A stretch of DNA of 64,000 nucleotides, taken from positions 11,080,001 to 11,144,000 of the forward strand of contig NZ_CP069396.1 in assembly GCF_016887565.1 (NCBI RefSeq), in the 5' to 3' direction. Both the position numbers and the translations under genes were made by a program. The notes below the pieces were generated by a model. The model was given only the letters and a program-made list of their open reading frames with translations, made no database searches and was not told where the DNA came from. Of this stretch, positions 38,301 through 45,858 are shown one piece after another. The DNA is from Archangium violaceum (GTDB lineage: Bacteria; Myxococcota; Myxococcia; Myxococcales; Myxococcaceae). Every line of letters begins with the position of its first letter. Positions within the stretch are counted from its first letter, which is position 1.

Positions 38301-38893
38301 TGGAGATCCGCGGCGCGGGCAACCTGCTGGGCGCCGAGCAGTCGGGCTCCATCTCGGCGATCGGCTTCGACCTGTACGCGCAGTTGCTGGAGGAGGCGGT
38401 GGCGGAGGTGCGGGGCGAACCGCCCCGGGTGCAGATCGAGCCGGAGATCACCATGCCCCTGGCCGCGCTCATCCCGGACGACTACGTGCCGGACGTGCAC
38501 CAGCGGCTGGTGTTCTACAAGCGCTTCAGCCAGGCCAGCAATCCGGACGAGGTGCAGGACCTGCGGTCCGAGCTGGTGGATCGCTTCGGCGAGGCTCCGG
38601 ACGAGGTGGACAACCTGTCGGAGCAGACGCTGCTGAAGATCGACATGAGGGATTTGCGGCTGCGCGCGTTGGAGGGAGGTCCGGGTCGGCTGGTGGTGAC
38701 ACTGGGCGCGGACGCGCTGCTGGACGGGATGCGGGTGGCGACGCTGGTGCAGAAGTCCAAGGGCGTCTACCGGCTCACGCCGGACATGAAGCTGGTGGTG
38801 AAGCTGGGTGCCGAGGTGCGGGACCAGGCACTCATCGCCGAGGCCAAGAAGGTGCTGCGCGACCTCGGCACCTGCGCTCTGCCGCAGGCGTGA
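35315..38893 (+). CDS. mfd: Transcription-repair coupling factor Mfd
   Basis: A 1192-residue protein of normal Mfd length. In order: UvrB-homology N-terminal domains, an RNA polymerase-interacting CarD/RID-like region near 515-560 (LKEGDIIVHTDFGLGRYAGL), then RecG-like translocase motifs with Walker A GDVGYGKTE (about 674-682), DEEQ (about 775-778), SATPIPRTLHMAMSG, and the TRG-type block TSIIESGIDISSANTMIVNRAD plus QLRGRVGRS. A C-terminal D7 domain follows. Mfd removes RNA polymerase stalled at lesions and recruits UvrA. The ATG at 35315 is preferred over an upstream TTG at 35258, which would include the hairpin region in the protein. Confidence 0.97.
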   Translation: MDTPFTQKLDVEALRAPPMAGDPFARVLELLRAGQRVRTQGLQGAARGHALAQLTRTLKAPLVCVTTDEESADALANDLAFFLGGRGTPREPHVLRLPADEVLPYDEVSPDADVVADRLGALFHLHQGTRFPALVLSLRGLLRKVLPPKVMGELSERLVVGQDFDRDELARKLANMGYQSSPLVEDLGTFSVRGGLVDVFSPLYEKPVRIEFFGDTIESIRAFDPETQRTVDALKEIILLPAREVIFSEQTRVNAEAAARSVADRINLPTTKLRERLDAIREGMPGFGLEALLPGFFEGGLGTVFDYLTRWHAEPLFYLDDPLGLERVAGELWKEVERSAEASDARQDLAYPPGEHFLTHEQAEKRLAAFRVMEGGGLSLTQGEAPVHFPFGTTQDVREAILAHHGEEGALTPLVERLQRWRDTRIACAVACGTLSQADKLKRLLLDRNVMVRVHTEPLVDASKLYEPSVHAHLFTGEVSHGFVDGAGGLAVLSDEEIFGARSRRRVRRSKSLDAFASGFKDLKEGDIIVHTDFGLGRYAGLTKMQVNGVPGDFLVLEYAGRDKIYLPVSRMRLIQKFTGGDPTQVTLDKLGTTSWEKTKKKVKEQLLKMAADLLNIAAARRAHPGHSFSAPDRYFAQFEADFEFEETPDQAKAIEDVLNDMQKSEPMDRLVCGDVGYGKTEVAMRAAFKATLDRKQVAVLVPTTVLAQQHYLSFKKRFKDYPVVVEVISGMKKPPEVREILKRARDGKVDILIGTHKLLGGDVAFKDLGLLVVDEEQRFGVKHKEQIKKLRAMVDVLTLSATPIPRTLHMAMSGVREMSIIATPPQDRRAIRTFVMKFDEQTVKDAIEREVARGGQVFFVHNRVESLPAMEDTLKKLVPHVSIGVAHGQMGEGQLEKAMLEFTERKYQMLLCTSIIESGIDISSANTMIVNRADTFGLAQLYQLRGRVGRSKERAYAYLLVPARTTISKDAQRRLEVLQRFTELGAGFTIASHDLEIRGAGNLLGAEQSGSISAIGFDLYAQLLEEAVAEVRGEPPRVQIEPEITMPLAALIPDDYVPDVHQRLVFYKRFSQASNPDEVQDLRSELVDRFGEAPDEVDNLSEQTLLKIDMRDLRLRALEGGPGRLVVTLGADALLDGMRVATLVQKSKGVYRLTPDMKLVVKLGAEVRDQALIAEAKKVLRDLGTCALPQA

Positions 38894-38937
38894 CGGGTTG
38901 CTTCACCTCGACGTCCACCGGGATGAGGTCCCATTCC

Positions 38938-39096
38938 ATGGTGAAGACACGGGCGAAGAGCACCTGGAGGCTGGCGGGTTTTCTCCTGGTGCTCGTGGCG
39001 GCCCTTGGCTCCCAGGCGGAGCGGGCTGCGTATGAAGGGAGCGAACGCCCCAAAGGCTTCCAGGGCCAGGTCTACCTGCCCGTGGACTGCCGCTGA
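38938..39096 (+). CDS. Small secreted peptide or protein of unknown function
   Basis: A 52-residue frame: a basic start (MVKTRAKSTWR), a hydrophobic stretch LAGFLLVLVAALGSQA that looks like a signal peptide, and a mature tail of about 25 residues ending YLPVDCR. GATGAGG 10 bp upstream could serve as the ribosome site; an in-frame ATG at 38923 is the alternative. It lies 45 bp after mfd and may be co-transcribed. I do not recognise a family. Confidence 0.5.
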   Translation: MVKTRAKSTWRLAGFLLVLVAALGSQAERAAYEGSERPKGFQGQVYLPVDCR

Positions 39097-39149
39097 GCGG
39101 GCGGCCAGCGCTTGAGGCGCATCTGCCCGCTGTAGTAGGGCGAAAGGCC

Positions 39150-39953
39150 ATGACCTCGGAACCCTCCCCGGTGCTCGAGTTTCCAGCGTGGCTCCATGGC
39201 ACCACCGCCGCCATCCGCCGCAAGGCGAGAGCCGAGGGCCAACGGTGGGCGCGGGCTTACCTCAAGACCGGTGCCTTTCCCCTGCCCCGGCAGATGCGCC
39301 CGGTGCTGCCCGGCGAGGTGCTGGTGATGCACTCGGCGGGCGAATTCGACCTGGGCACCACACGTTGGTGGATAGACATGTTCATCGGCGTCTTCATGGG
39401 CTTGGACGAAGGTGCCCCGGAGGTGGAGGACCAGCGCATGAGGGACGCCTTCGAGTCCTTCTGCCTGCGCACTCCCTGGGGTGCCATCTACCAGGCCGCG
39501 GCTCCGTCCCCGCCGCGGAGTGCGGAGCGCATGGCGAAACGGCTCGCCTCGGTGCTCCGCTTCTGGGATGTGCTCCAGGGCCCTCGCTATGCGTACAGGA
39601 TGCCCGGCACCCACCACTCCCTCGACGACCTCATGGCGTACATCTACCGCCCGACCCTGGAGGCATGGTGCCCCGGAGGCCCTGCCCCGGTCCGCGAACA
39701 CCTGGCCCTGACGGTGGAGCGCATGGCTCGCGCGACCCGAGAGGATTGCCTGGAGGCCGTGTTCCGGGTCATTCCCGGCCTGGTGGAGGCGAACACGGAC
39801 CTCCAACACCGCGAGCTGCTCAGCGACCCGGACTTCGTGCGCGAGCGCCTCTCCGCGCTTTCCCCGGAGAGGTTCGAGGATTTCTCCAGCGCCTACAGAT
39901 ACACGGTGAACGGGCAGTTGTACGCCTGGGACAGGGAGTTGGGGCGGCATTAG
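39150..39953 (+). CDS. Protein of unknown function
   Basis: A 267-residue soluble protein with no signal peptide or membrane segment. It is rich in Trp, Arg and His in the first half (WLHGTTAAIRRKARAEGQRWARAYL, TTRWWIDMFIGVFMGL). The central part (RFWDVLQGPRYAYRMPGTHHSLDDLMAYIYRP) and the helical C-terminus give no family I can name. AAAGG sits just before the ATG. The reading frame is well supported by length and by myxobacterial codon bias (G/C at third positions). It converges with the OmpA-like gene. Confidence 0.7.
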   Translation: MTSEPSPVLEFPAWLHGTTAAIRRKARAEGQRWARAYLKTGAFPLPRQMRPVLPGEVLVMHSAGEFDLGTTRWWIDMFIGVFMGLDEGAPEVEDQRMRDAFESFCLRTPWGAIYQAAAPSPPRSAERMAKRLASVLRFWDVLQGPRYAYRMPGTHHSLDDLMAYIYRPTLEAWCPGGPAPVREHLALTVERMARATREDCLEAVFRVIPGLVEANTDLQHRELLSDPDFVRERLSALSPERFEDFSSAYRYTVNGQLYAWDRELGRH

Positions 39954-39976
39954 CCCGCTCGCCTTCTCCGCGCGCC

Positions 39977-40822
39977 TCAGCGCCCGCCCGTGCCCATCCC
40001 GGGCGCCAGGACAATCTCGATGCGCCGGTTGAGGCTGCGATGCTCCGGCGAGTCGTTCGCCGCGATGGGCTGGTACGGGCCATAACCCGCGGCGGAGAGC
40101 ATCGTGGGGTCCACCCCCGCGTCCTGCAGCGACCGCACCACCGCCATCGCTCGCGCCAGGCTCAGCTCCCAGTTGCTCGGGAACGGGCCCTTGGCATCCG
40201 TCGGCACGTCATCCGTGTGGCCCTCTACCCGGATGATCTTCCCCTGCACCCCCTTGAGCGCCTCGGCGATCTTCGCCAGGGCCGCCTGCCCCTCCTTGCC
40301 CACCTTCGCCGACCCGGAGGCGAACAGAATCTTGTCCTTGAGGTTCACCGTCATCCGGCCCTTCAGCTCGGACAGCTCGATTTTGCCCTCGGAGATCTCC
40401 TGCTCCAGGCTCTTGGCCAGGCTCTCGTACTCGGCGCTCTTCTTCTCCAGCGCCTCCTTGGCCTCGGTCAGCTTGCGCTTGGAGCTGGCCAGCTCGTCGT
40501 TGAGCGCGGTGAGCTCGGCGTTCTTCTGCTCCAGCGCCCGGCGCTCCGCGGCCCCCGCCGTCAGCCTCGCCTCGGCGGTGGTGAGCCGCGTGGCCAGCGC
40601 CTCCTTGTCTCGCTCCAGCCCCGCCACCTGCTCCTCCAACCCCTTCACCTTCTCCTCCAACCCCCGCACCTTCTCGTCGGCCGCCGTCCGCGCGCCCTGC
40701 TCCGCCTTCAGCTGCTCCTCCAGCGTCTGGGCGTTCTGCATCGCCAGGTCGTACTTGCCCTGGGTGACGCAGCCCGTGCTCAGCGCGAGCGTGCACAGCG
40801 CGGTCATCAGTCCAGTCCTCAT
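39977..40822 (-). CDS. OmpA-family lipoprotein with coiled coil (peptidoglycan-associated)
   Basis: A 281-residue envelope protein. The signal peptide MRTGLMTALCTLALSTGC ends in lipid Cys18. Residues about 25-150 are a long coiled coil of charged heptads (VRGLEEKVKGLEEQVAGLE). The C-terminal OmpA domain has KDKILFASGSAKV, VEGHTDDVP and the peptidoglycan-binding block SNWELSLARAMAVV, and ends at NRRIEIVLAP. It ties the outer membrane to the cell wall, like Pal. GGGAGAG supports the ATG at 40822 rather than the in-frame start at 40852. Confidence 0.9.
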   Translation of the reverse strand: MRTGLMTALCTLALSTGCVTQGKYDLAMQNAQTLEEQLKAEQGARTAADEKVRGLEEKVKGLEEQVAGLERDKEALATRLTTAEARLTAGAAERRALEQKNAELTALNDELASSKRKLTEAKEALEKKSAEYESLAKSLEQEISEGKIELSELKGRMTVNLKDKILFASGSAKVGKEGQAALAKIAEALKGVQGKIIRVEGHTDDVPTDAKGPFPSNWELSLARAMAVVRSLQDAGVDPTMLSAAGYGPYQPIAANDSPEHRSLNRRIEIVLAPGMGTGGR

Positions 40823-40902
40823 GTTGTGCTCTCCCGAAGATGGTTTGAGCACAAATGTACCGACTGGACGCGCGATGGCCAGCGGGAAGTACCCGCCTCC
40901 CG

Positions 40903-42582
40903 TCAGCGGTGCTGACCCGAGCGGCCGGCCTCGACGAGCGCGCGGGACAGGTCGTCCATCACCCGCAGCAGCTCCTGCCGCACCTCATCGGAGGAGTTGC
41001 GGAGCTGCGAGGTGATGGTGTGCAGCGTGTCTCCCGGAGCGGAGGCATCGTGCAGCATGCGGGCGGCGGTGCGCGTGGCGGTGAGGGGGCCCTCCACGTC
41101 CTCCGCCACGAGCCGGCGCAGCCGCTCCATGACACTGCTGGTCGCCGAGTGGGGAGCGGCGGCGGAGGCGGCCGGCACCGGTGGCGGCGGCGGATCCGTG
41201 CTGAGCGAGGCCGCGCACACCCGGTTGCGGCCCTGGCGCTTGGCGGAGTAGAGCGCCGCGTCGGTGAGCTCCATCAGGTCCGAGATGGAGGTGGCGTGCA
41301 CGGGGAAGCAGCCCACCCCGACGCTGATGGTGAGCGCCCGGCTCCCGCCCCTGGCGCCGTGCACCATGGCGCCCTCCACCGCGACGCGGAAGCGCTCGGC
41401 GGCGATGAGCCCGTGCTCCAAATCCGTCTCGGGGAGGATCATCGCGAACTCCTCGCCACCGTGGCGGGCGACCACGTCCGTGGAGCGCGCCGTCTGCCGC
41501 AGCCGCGAGGACACCTCGCGCAGGGCCTGGTCACCGGCGCTGTGGCCGAGGTTGTCGTTGACCTGCTTGAAGAGGTCCAGGTCCAGCAGCACCAGCGTCA
41601 TCGGGTGCTTGTAGCGCTGGGCGCGGCGGAACTCGACGCCGAGGGCCTCGTGGAAGTAGGCGCGGTTGTAGAGCCCGGTGAGCGGATCCGTCACCGCCAC
41701 CAGCATGGCGCGGTCTCGCGAGGTGCGCAGCTGACGCTGGCGGCGCTGGCGGCGCAGGGTGCTGCCCATGCGGGCGGCCAGCTCGGCCATGGGCGTCTGC
41801 AGCGTGAGGTAGTCGTCGGCTCCCGAGTCGAACGCCGTCACGCGCCGCGAGGTGGACTCGGAGTCGTCCACCACGATGATGGCGGGGGCCTCCTCGTCGA
41901 AGCCGAAGCGCTTGAGGAGCGGCTGCTCCCCCTCGAGCGCGATGGAGTAGCTGACGATGAGCAGATCCGCGTCGGTGGTGGTGAGGCGCTGGGCGGAGGC
42001 GCGCTGGGTGAGCTGGAACTCGCTGCCCACGGGCGAGCCCCTGAGCGCCCTGGCCAGCCGCTCGCCCACCACGGGCATGTGGTGGATGATCTCCACGCGG
42101 GCCTGGGGCGGGGTGGGAGCCTCCTGCTCGCGCATCACCCGGGCCATGGCCTCGTGCTGCGCCAGCAGCTGGGCGCGCATCTTGCCCAGCGAGATGAACG
42201 AGCGCACGCGCGCCAGCATCTCGGCGTCGGGGGCGGTCTTGGTGAAGAAGTCGTCGGCGCCCACCGTCAGGCCCGTCACCCGGTCCTCGGATGAGTCGAG
42301 CGAGGTGAGCAGGAGGATGGGCGTGTTGGCGGTGCGCGGATGGTCGCGCAGGCGGCGCGTCAGCTCGTGGCCGTCCAGGCCCGGCATGATGACGTCGAGG
42401 ATGAGCAGGTCGAAGGGATGGGGCCCATCGGTGGCGAGCTCGAGCGCCTCGCGAGGCGAGGTCAGCATCACCACGTCCAATCCGCTCTCCTTCAATCGGG
42501 AGCCGATGGCTTCAAGAGCAATGGGGCTGTCGTCCACGAGGAGGACGCGGCCGGAGGTGCTGAGGGAAGTGAGCGCTGCCAT
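40903..42582 (-). CDS. Response regulator diguanylate cyclase, REC-REC'-GGDEF (PleD-like order)
   Basis: A 559-residue cytoplasmic signalling protein. REC1 is complete: Asp17-Asp18, phosphoacceptor Asp63 in ILDVIMPG, Thr93-Ser94 and Lys115. A second receiver-like domain (about 190-290) keeps IIVVDDSES and GADDYLTLQTP but lacks a clear phosphoacceptor and probably works in dimerisation. The cyclase domain has GGEEF at 375-379 and an inhibitory I-site RSTD at 366-369, so it should make c-di-GMP with product feedback. A Pro-rich linker and a C-terminal helical tail of about 80 residues (SVMERLRRLVAEDVEGPL ...) are extra relative to PleD. No partner kinase is adjacent. The start at 42582 is the first that does not lengthen REC1. 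Confidence 0.9.
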   Translation of the reverse strand: MAALTSLSTSGRVLLVDDSPIALEAIGSRLKESGLDVVMLTSPREALELATDGPHPFDLLILDVIMPGLDGHELTRRLRDHPRTANTPILLLTSLDSSEDRVTGLTVGADDFFTKTAPDAEMLARVRSFISLGKMRAQLLAQHEAMARVMREQEAPTPPQARVEIIHHMPVVGERLARALRGSPVGSEFQLTQRASAQRLTTTDADLLIVSYSIALEGEQPLLKRFGFDEEAPAIIVVDDSESTSRRVTAFDSGADDYLTLQTPMAELAARMGSTLRRQRRQRQLRTSRDRAMLVAVTDPLTGLYNRAYFHEALGVEFRRAQRYKHPMTLVLLDLDLFKQVNDNLGHSAGDQALREVSSRLRQTARSTDVVARHGGEEFAMILPETDLEHGLIAAERFRVAVEGAMVHGARGGSRALTISVGVGCFPVHATSISDLMELTDAALYSAKRQGRNRVCAASLSTDPPPPPVPAASAAAPHSATSSVMERLRRLVAEDVEGPLTATRTAARMLHDASAPGDTLHTITSQLRNSSDEVRQELLRVMDDLSRALVEAGRSGQHR

Positions 42583-42731
42583 GGGGTCCGTTCTGCCCTC
42601 GAGGCTATCAGAGTGGAGGGATCGGATGGATGAGGGGGGCGACATTTCGTTCACCCGGTTGAGTCCCCGCTCCCCGGACGAGGTGGCCATACCCGCGGTC
42701 CTGGGCCTCGTGTCCGGGGGTGGGGCTGGAG

Positions 42732-43328
42732 TCACCAGGAGAGGACGTAGGTGCAATGCGGTCCGCCGTTCTTGCGGCACGGCTTGGACTCGTCGTGCGT
42801 CACGCGCACGCCCCGCTCGTAGCGGCGGGACAGGGACATGAGGATGCCCATGTCGAAAGCACACGGGTAGGGGGTCGCGCACACGGAGATGATACGCCGT
42901 TGTCCCCGCACCGGCTCGTAGCCATAGTGCCCGATGCCCTCCTCCATCCGGCCGGTCCCCGGGTCGAACATCGGCCTGCCGTGCTTGCGGTGGTTCATGT
43001 GGTACGCCACATCCAGGGACTTGAGGGCGCCGTGGATGTCCTGGGCTCCCGGGGGAAAGGTCGCGTTGCGGGGGACGGCCATGCCGATCTGCGTGACGAC
43101 CCCGTCCCCCAGCTGCCTGCTGATCTGCTGGAAGCACAGGAGCCACGCCCGCTGCGAGTACCACGCGTCCAATTCCAGGTGCGCCACGCCGCTGGGGCCT
43201 GGCCGGCCAATGCCCTCGTCCAGCAGATAGGCGCTCGCGAGCACCGCGAATTGACTGAAGCCATCCAGCACGGAGCGCACCGCCAGGCCGATGACCTCGA
43301 TGCCCTCTTCGAACGGGACGAATTGCAT
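42732..43328 (-). CDS. Protein with a V4R-like small-molecule-binding C-terminus, function unknown
   Basis: About 198 residues, soluble. It starts MQFVPFEEGIEVIGLAVRSVLDGF and ends CRKNGGPHCTYVLSW; the C-x5-C spacing and the terminal beta strand resemble the tail of V4R/heme-NO-binding-associated sensor domains. GGGAG lies before the ATG at 43328. An in-frame ATG at 43418 would add 30 residues without changing the core. The frame runs open into argE, but that part is a shadow. It could be a ligand sensor working with the adjacent c-di-GMP enzyme; this is speculation from position. Confidence 0.65.
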   Translation of the reverse strand: MQFVPFEEGIEVIGLAVRSVLDGFSQFAVLASAYLLDEGIGRPGPSGVAHLELDAWYSQRAWLLCFQQISRQLGDGVVTQIGMAVPRNATFPPGAQDIHGALKSLDVAYHMNHRKHGRPMFDPGTGRMEEGIGHYGYEPVRGQRRIISVCATPYPCAFDMGILMSLSRRYERGVRVTHDESKPCRKNGGPHCTYVLSW

Positions 43329-43501
43329 GTGCTTGGACTCCCTGGCCGTGGCCCTGAGCGGCACGTCCACCGGATGACACTCCGGCCCCACGGCGCGGGA
43401 CTGTACCACCCAGGTCATGTCCGGGGACAAGCCCGGGCGGCGCGCCGATCGCGCCCCGGCCCCTGGCAGGCACCGGAGGATGACCCGGTGCGTCTTGACG
43501 C

Positions 43502-44662
43502 TCAGCGCCCGGAGTCTCCAGGGGCGCCGCAGAAGCGCGCGATGGCCCGCGAGAGGTACGCCTCGCACCGCACCAGGTCCTCCACGGGGACGTACTCCCC
43601 CGTCTGGTGGGCCACGCGGATGTCTCCCGGGCCGAACACCACCGCCTCCGCGCCCAGCTCCGTGAGCTGAGGGGCCTCGGTGCCGAAGGGCACGGTGATG
43701 GGGGCGTTGCCGGACAGCTCCGCCAGCACCCGCACCACCTCGGCGTCCGCCCGCGTGTCCACCGCCGGCTCCGAGCGCAGCAACCGGATGCGCGCCTCGT
43801 AGCCGGGCTCGTCGCGCACCAGCTCCTGGCGGATGGACTCCAGCAGCTCCAGCACCCGCTCCTTGGGCTGCCGGGGGATGGGGCGCCACTCCACGACGAA
43901 GCGGCACGCCCCGGCGATGACGTTGGCCGCCTTGCCTCCGCCGATGACGCCCACGTTCACCGTGGTGAAGGGAGGCTCGAAGGAATCGTCGCGCTCCTCG
44001 CGCAGCCGCGTGCGCGCCAGCGTCTCCAGCTTCTGCAGGAAGCGCCCCGCGCGGAAGATGGCCGAGGCGCCCTCGTCCGGGTACGCGCTGTGCCCCTCCT
44101 TGCCCCGCACCTCCACCTCCGCCAGGCAGTAGCCCTTGTGCGCGCGCACCGGCACCAGCGAGGTGGGCTCGCCCACGATGGCGTGCCGTGCCCTGCCCTT
44201 GCCCAGCGCCACCAGGTGCTTGGCGCCCTCGCAGCCCAGCTCCTCGTCGGCCGTCAGCAGCACCATGAGGGGGGCGCGCAGCGGCCCCGTGTAGTGCGTC
44301 ACCGCGTGCAGCGCGCAGGCGATGAAGCCCTTGGTGTCGCACGCGCCACGGCCGTAGAGCCGCCCGTCGCGCTCCGTCAGCCGCAGCGCGTCCGTCCACG
44401 CCGTGTCGTACGGCACACAGTCCGTGTGCCCCACCAGCGCCAGCTCCGCCCGCTCCTCGCCCCCGCCGCCCTTCACCGCCACCAGGTTCACCTTTTCCAC
44501 CCCCGCCCCGTCCCGGTAGTGCAGCCGCTCCACCCGGAAGCCCGCCTCCACCAGCCGACCCTGGGCCAGGTCCACCAACGGCGCGTTGGGGCGAGAGGAC
44601 GTCGTGTCCAGGGCGACGAGCTCCGACAGTGTGGTGCGAAGCGCGGGCAGGGTGTCACTCAC
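43502..44662 (-). CDS. argE: Acetylornithine deacetylase-type M20 metallopeptidase
   Basis: A 386-residue cytoplasmic di-zinc hydrolase. The metal and catalytic elements are VGHTDCVP (His ligand plus Asp), GRGACDTKG (bridging Asp), TADEELGCEG (catalytic Glu-Glu), VGEPTSL, and the final His in VAHQTGEYV. The dimerisation domain lies between (VEVRGKEGHSAYPDEGAS). The fold and length match ArgE, which removes acetyl from N-acetylornithine in arginine synthesis; related DapE or other N-acyl amino acid hydrolases remain possible. The start is GTG at 44662, 8 bp after GGAGG, in preference to the open frame to 44713. Confidence 0.85.
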   Translation of the reverse strand: MSDTLPALRTTLSELVALDTTSSRPNAPLVDLAQGRLVEAGFRVERLHYRDGAGVEKVNLVAVKGGGGEERAELALVGHTDCVPYDTAWTDALRLTERDGRLYGRGACDTKGFIACALHAVTHYTGPLRAPLMVLLTADEELGCEGAKHLVALGKGRARHAIVGEPTSLVPVRAHKGYCLAEVEVRGKEGHSAYPDEGASAIFRAGRFLQKLETLARTRLREERDDSFEPPFTTVNVGVIGGGKAANVIAGACRFVVEWRPIPRQPKERVLELLESIRQELVRDEPGYEARIRLLRSEPAVDTRADAEVVRVLAELSGNAPITVPFGTEAPQLTELGAEAVVFGPGDIRVAHQTGEYVPVEDLVRCEAYLSRAIARFCGAPGDSGR

Positions 44663-44842
44663 GGGTGGGGCCTCCAGAGCCGCCCAGGGGGGATTCACTC
44701 TCGAAGGTCCCACATCACTCCCGGAGGAGTCCAGGCTCCCCGTGCGTGGAATCCGACAGGTGACACACCCTCCAGGGCGTCTCGCCGCCGCGGCCCGCCC
44801 GCCTTAACTCAGCCCCCACCTGCGTGGCAGGGGAGACCAGAC

Positions 44843-45844
44843 ATGGCGGGTGGAGGAGCACGAGGGCTGCTGTTGGTACTGGCCGTGCTGCTGCTCGCCG
44901 CCGGGTGCCGGCGTGACAAGGCCGAGGGCCTGGCCGCTGTCCCCGAGCAGCCCGCTCCGGCCCTGGAGGCGCCCCGGGCCTCGGGCGGGAGGTTCCGGCT
45001 GAGCGAGCAGCGGGGAAAGGTGGTCCTCCTCTCCTTTGGCTACACGGCCTGTCCGGACGTGTGCCCCACCACCCTGTCCCAGCTCCGCCGCGTCTACGAG
45101 CAGCTGGGCGCCGCCGCCCGGGACGTGGAGGTGGTGTTCGTCTCGGTGGATCCGGAGCGCGACAGCGCGGAGCGGCTCGAGACGTACGTGCATGCCTTCC
45201 ACCCGCGCTTCACGGGCCTGCGCCTGGAAGGAGACGCGCTCGCGGCGGTGCTGTCCGGCTATCGCGTCACGGCGTCCCGCCGTTATCCGGACGCCACGCG
45301 CTACCGCGAGCACCGGTTCGCCGGAGACATCCCCTACACCGTGGACCACACGGGGGCCTACTTCCTCATCGACAAGCGCGGCGTGCTGCGCGAGCGCCTG
45401 CCCTATTCGGTGCCGGCCGAGCAGCTCCGGGCGGGGGTGGAGCGGCTCCTGTCGGAGCGGGAGCCTCGCGCGTCCGTGCCCGGGATACAGGTGGAGGGGG
45501 CGCTCGCGCGTCTGACGCCCGCCCAGGTCGGGGCCGTCTACTTCACGCTGGTGAATACCGCCGGAGGGGAGGATCGGCTCGTGTCCGCCGAGGCCTCCTC
45601 CGCCGAGCGGGTGGAGTTGCACGAGGTGGTCGCGGAGGGAGAGATCCTCCGGATGCTCCCGAGGCCCGAGGGCTTCGGCGTGCCGGCGGGAGGCCGTGTC
45701 GAGCTGAAGCCGGGGGGCAAGCACCTCATGCTGTACTCCGTCCGGGGCTCGCCCGAGAGCATCCGCCTCACCCTCCATTTCGAGAAGGCGGGCGCCGTCC
45801 AGCTCACCGTTCCCGCCTCGGGGCCGGGCGCGGACGGGCCTTGA
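44843..45844 (+). CDS. Sco1/SenC copper chaperone fused to a PCu(A)C domain, lipoprotein
   Basis: A 333-residue lipoprotein (lipobox LAAGC, Cys22). The Sco thioredoxin-like domain (about 35-205) has CPDVCP with Cys70 and Cys74 and the third copper ligand His169 in VDHTG. The C-terminal domain (about 213-325) is PCu(A)C: His260 and Met271 (H-x10-M), then His294 and Met296 in KHLML. Both families deliver copper to the CuA site of cytochrome oxidase, and Sco and PCu(A)C normally act as separate proteins in relay, so the fusion ties both steps together. GGGGAGA precedes the ATG. First gene of the copper cluster, 14 bp before the cytochrome gene. Confidence 0.92.
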   Translation: MAGGGARGLLLVLAVLLLAAGCRRDKAEGLAAVPEQPAPALEAPRASGGRFRLSEQRGKVVLLSFGYTACPDVCPTTLSQLRRVYEQLGAAARDVEVVFVSVDPERDSAERLETYVHAFHPRFTGLRLEGDALAAVLSGYRVTASRRYPDATRYREHRFAGDIPYTVDHTGAYFLIDKRGVLRERLPYSVPAEQLRAGVERLLSEREPRASVPGIQVEGALARLTPAQVGAVYFTLVNTAGGEDRLVSAEASSAERVELHEVVAEGEILRMLPRPEGFGVPAGGRVELKPGGKHLMLYSVRGSPESIRLTLHFEKAGAVQLTVPASGPGADGP

Positions 45845-45858
45845 GCTCCGGGGTCACC

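Noticed and set aside
35123-38500. 1125-codon minus-strand frame opposite mfd
   Set aside because: Low-complexity Arg/Leu/His/Val composition with no motif; mfd on the other strand is unambiguous.
40903-43473. 856-codon frame joining the cyclase to DNA opposite the V4R-like gene
   Set aside because: Only the part from 42582 on encodes recognisable domains; the upstream segment is an out-of-frame reading of the neighbouring gene.
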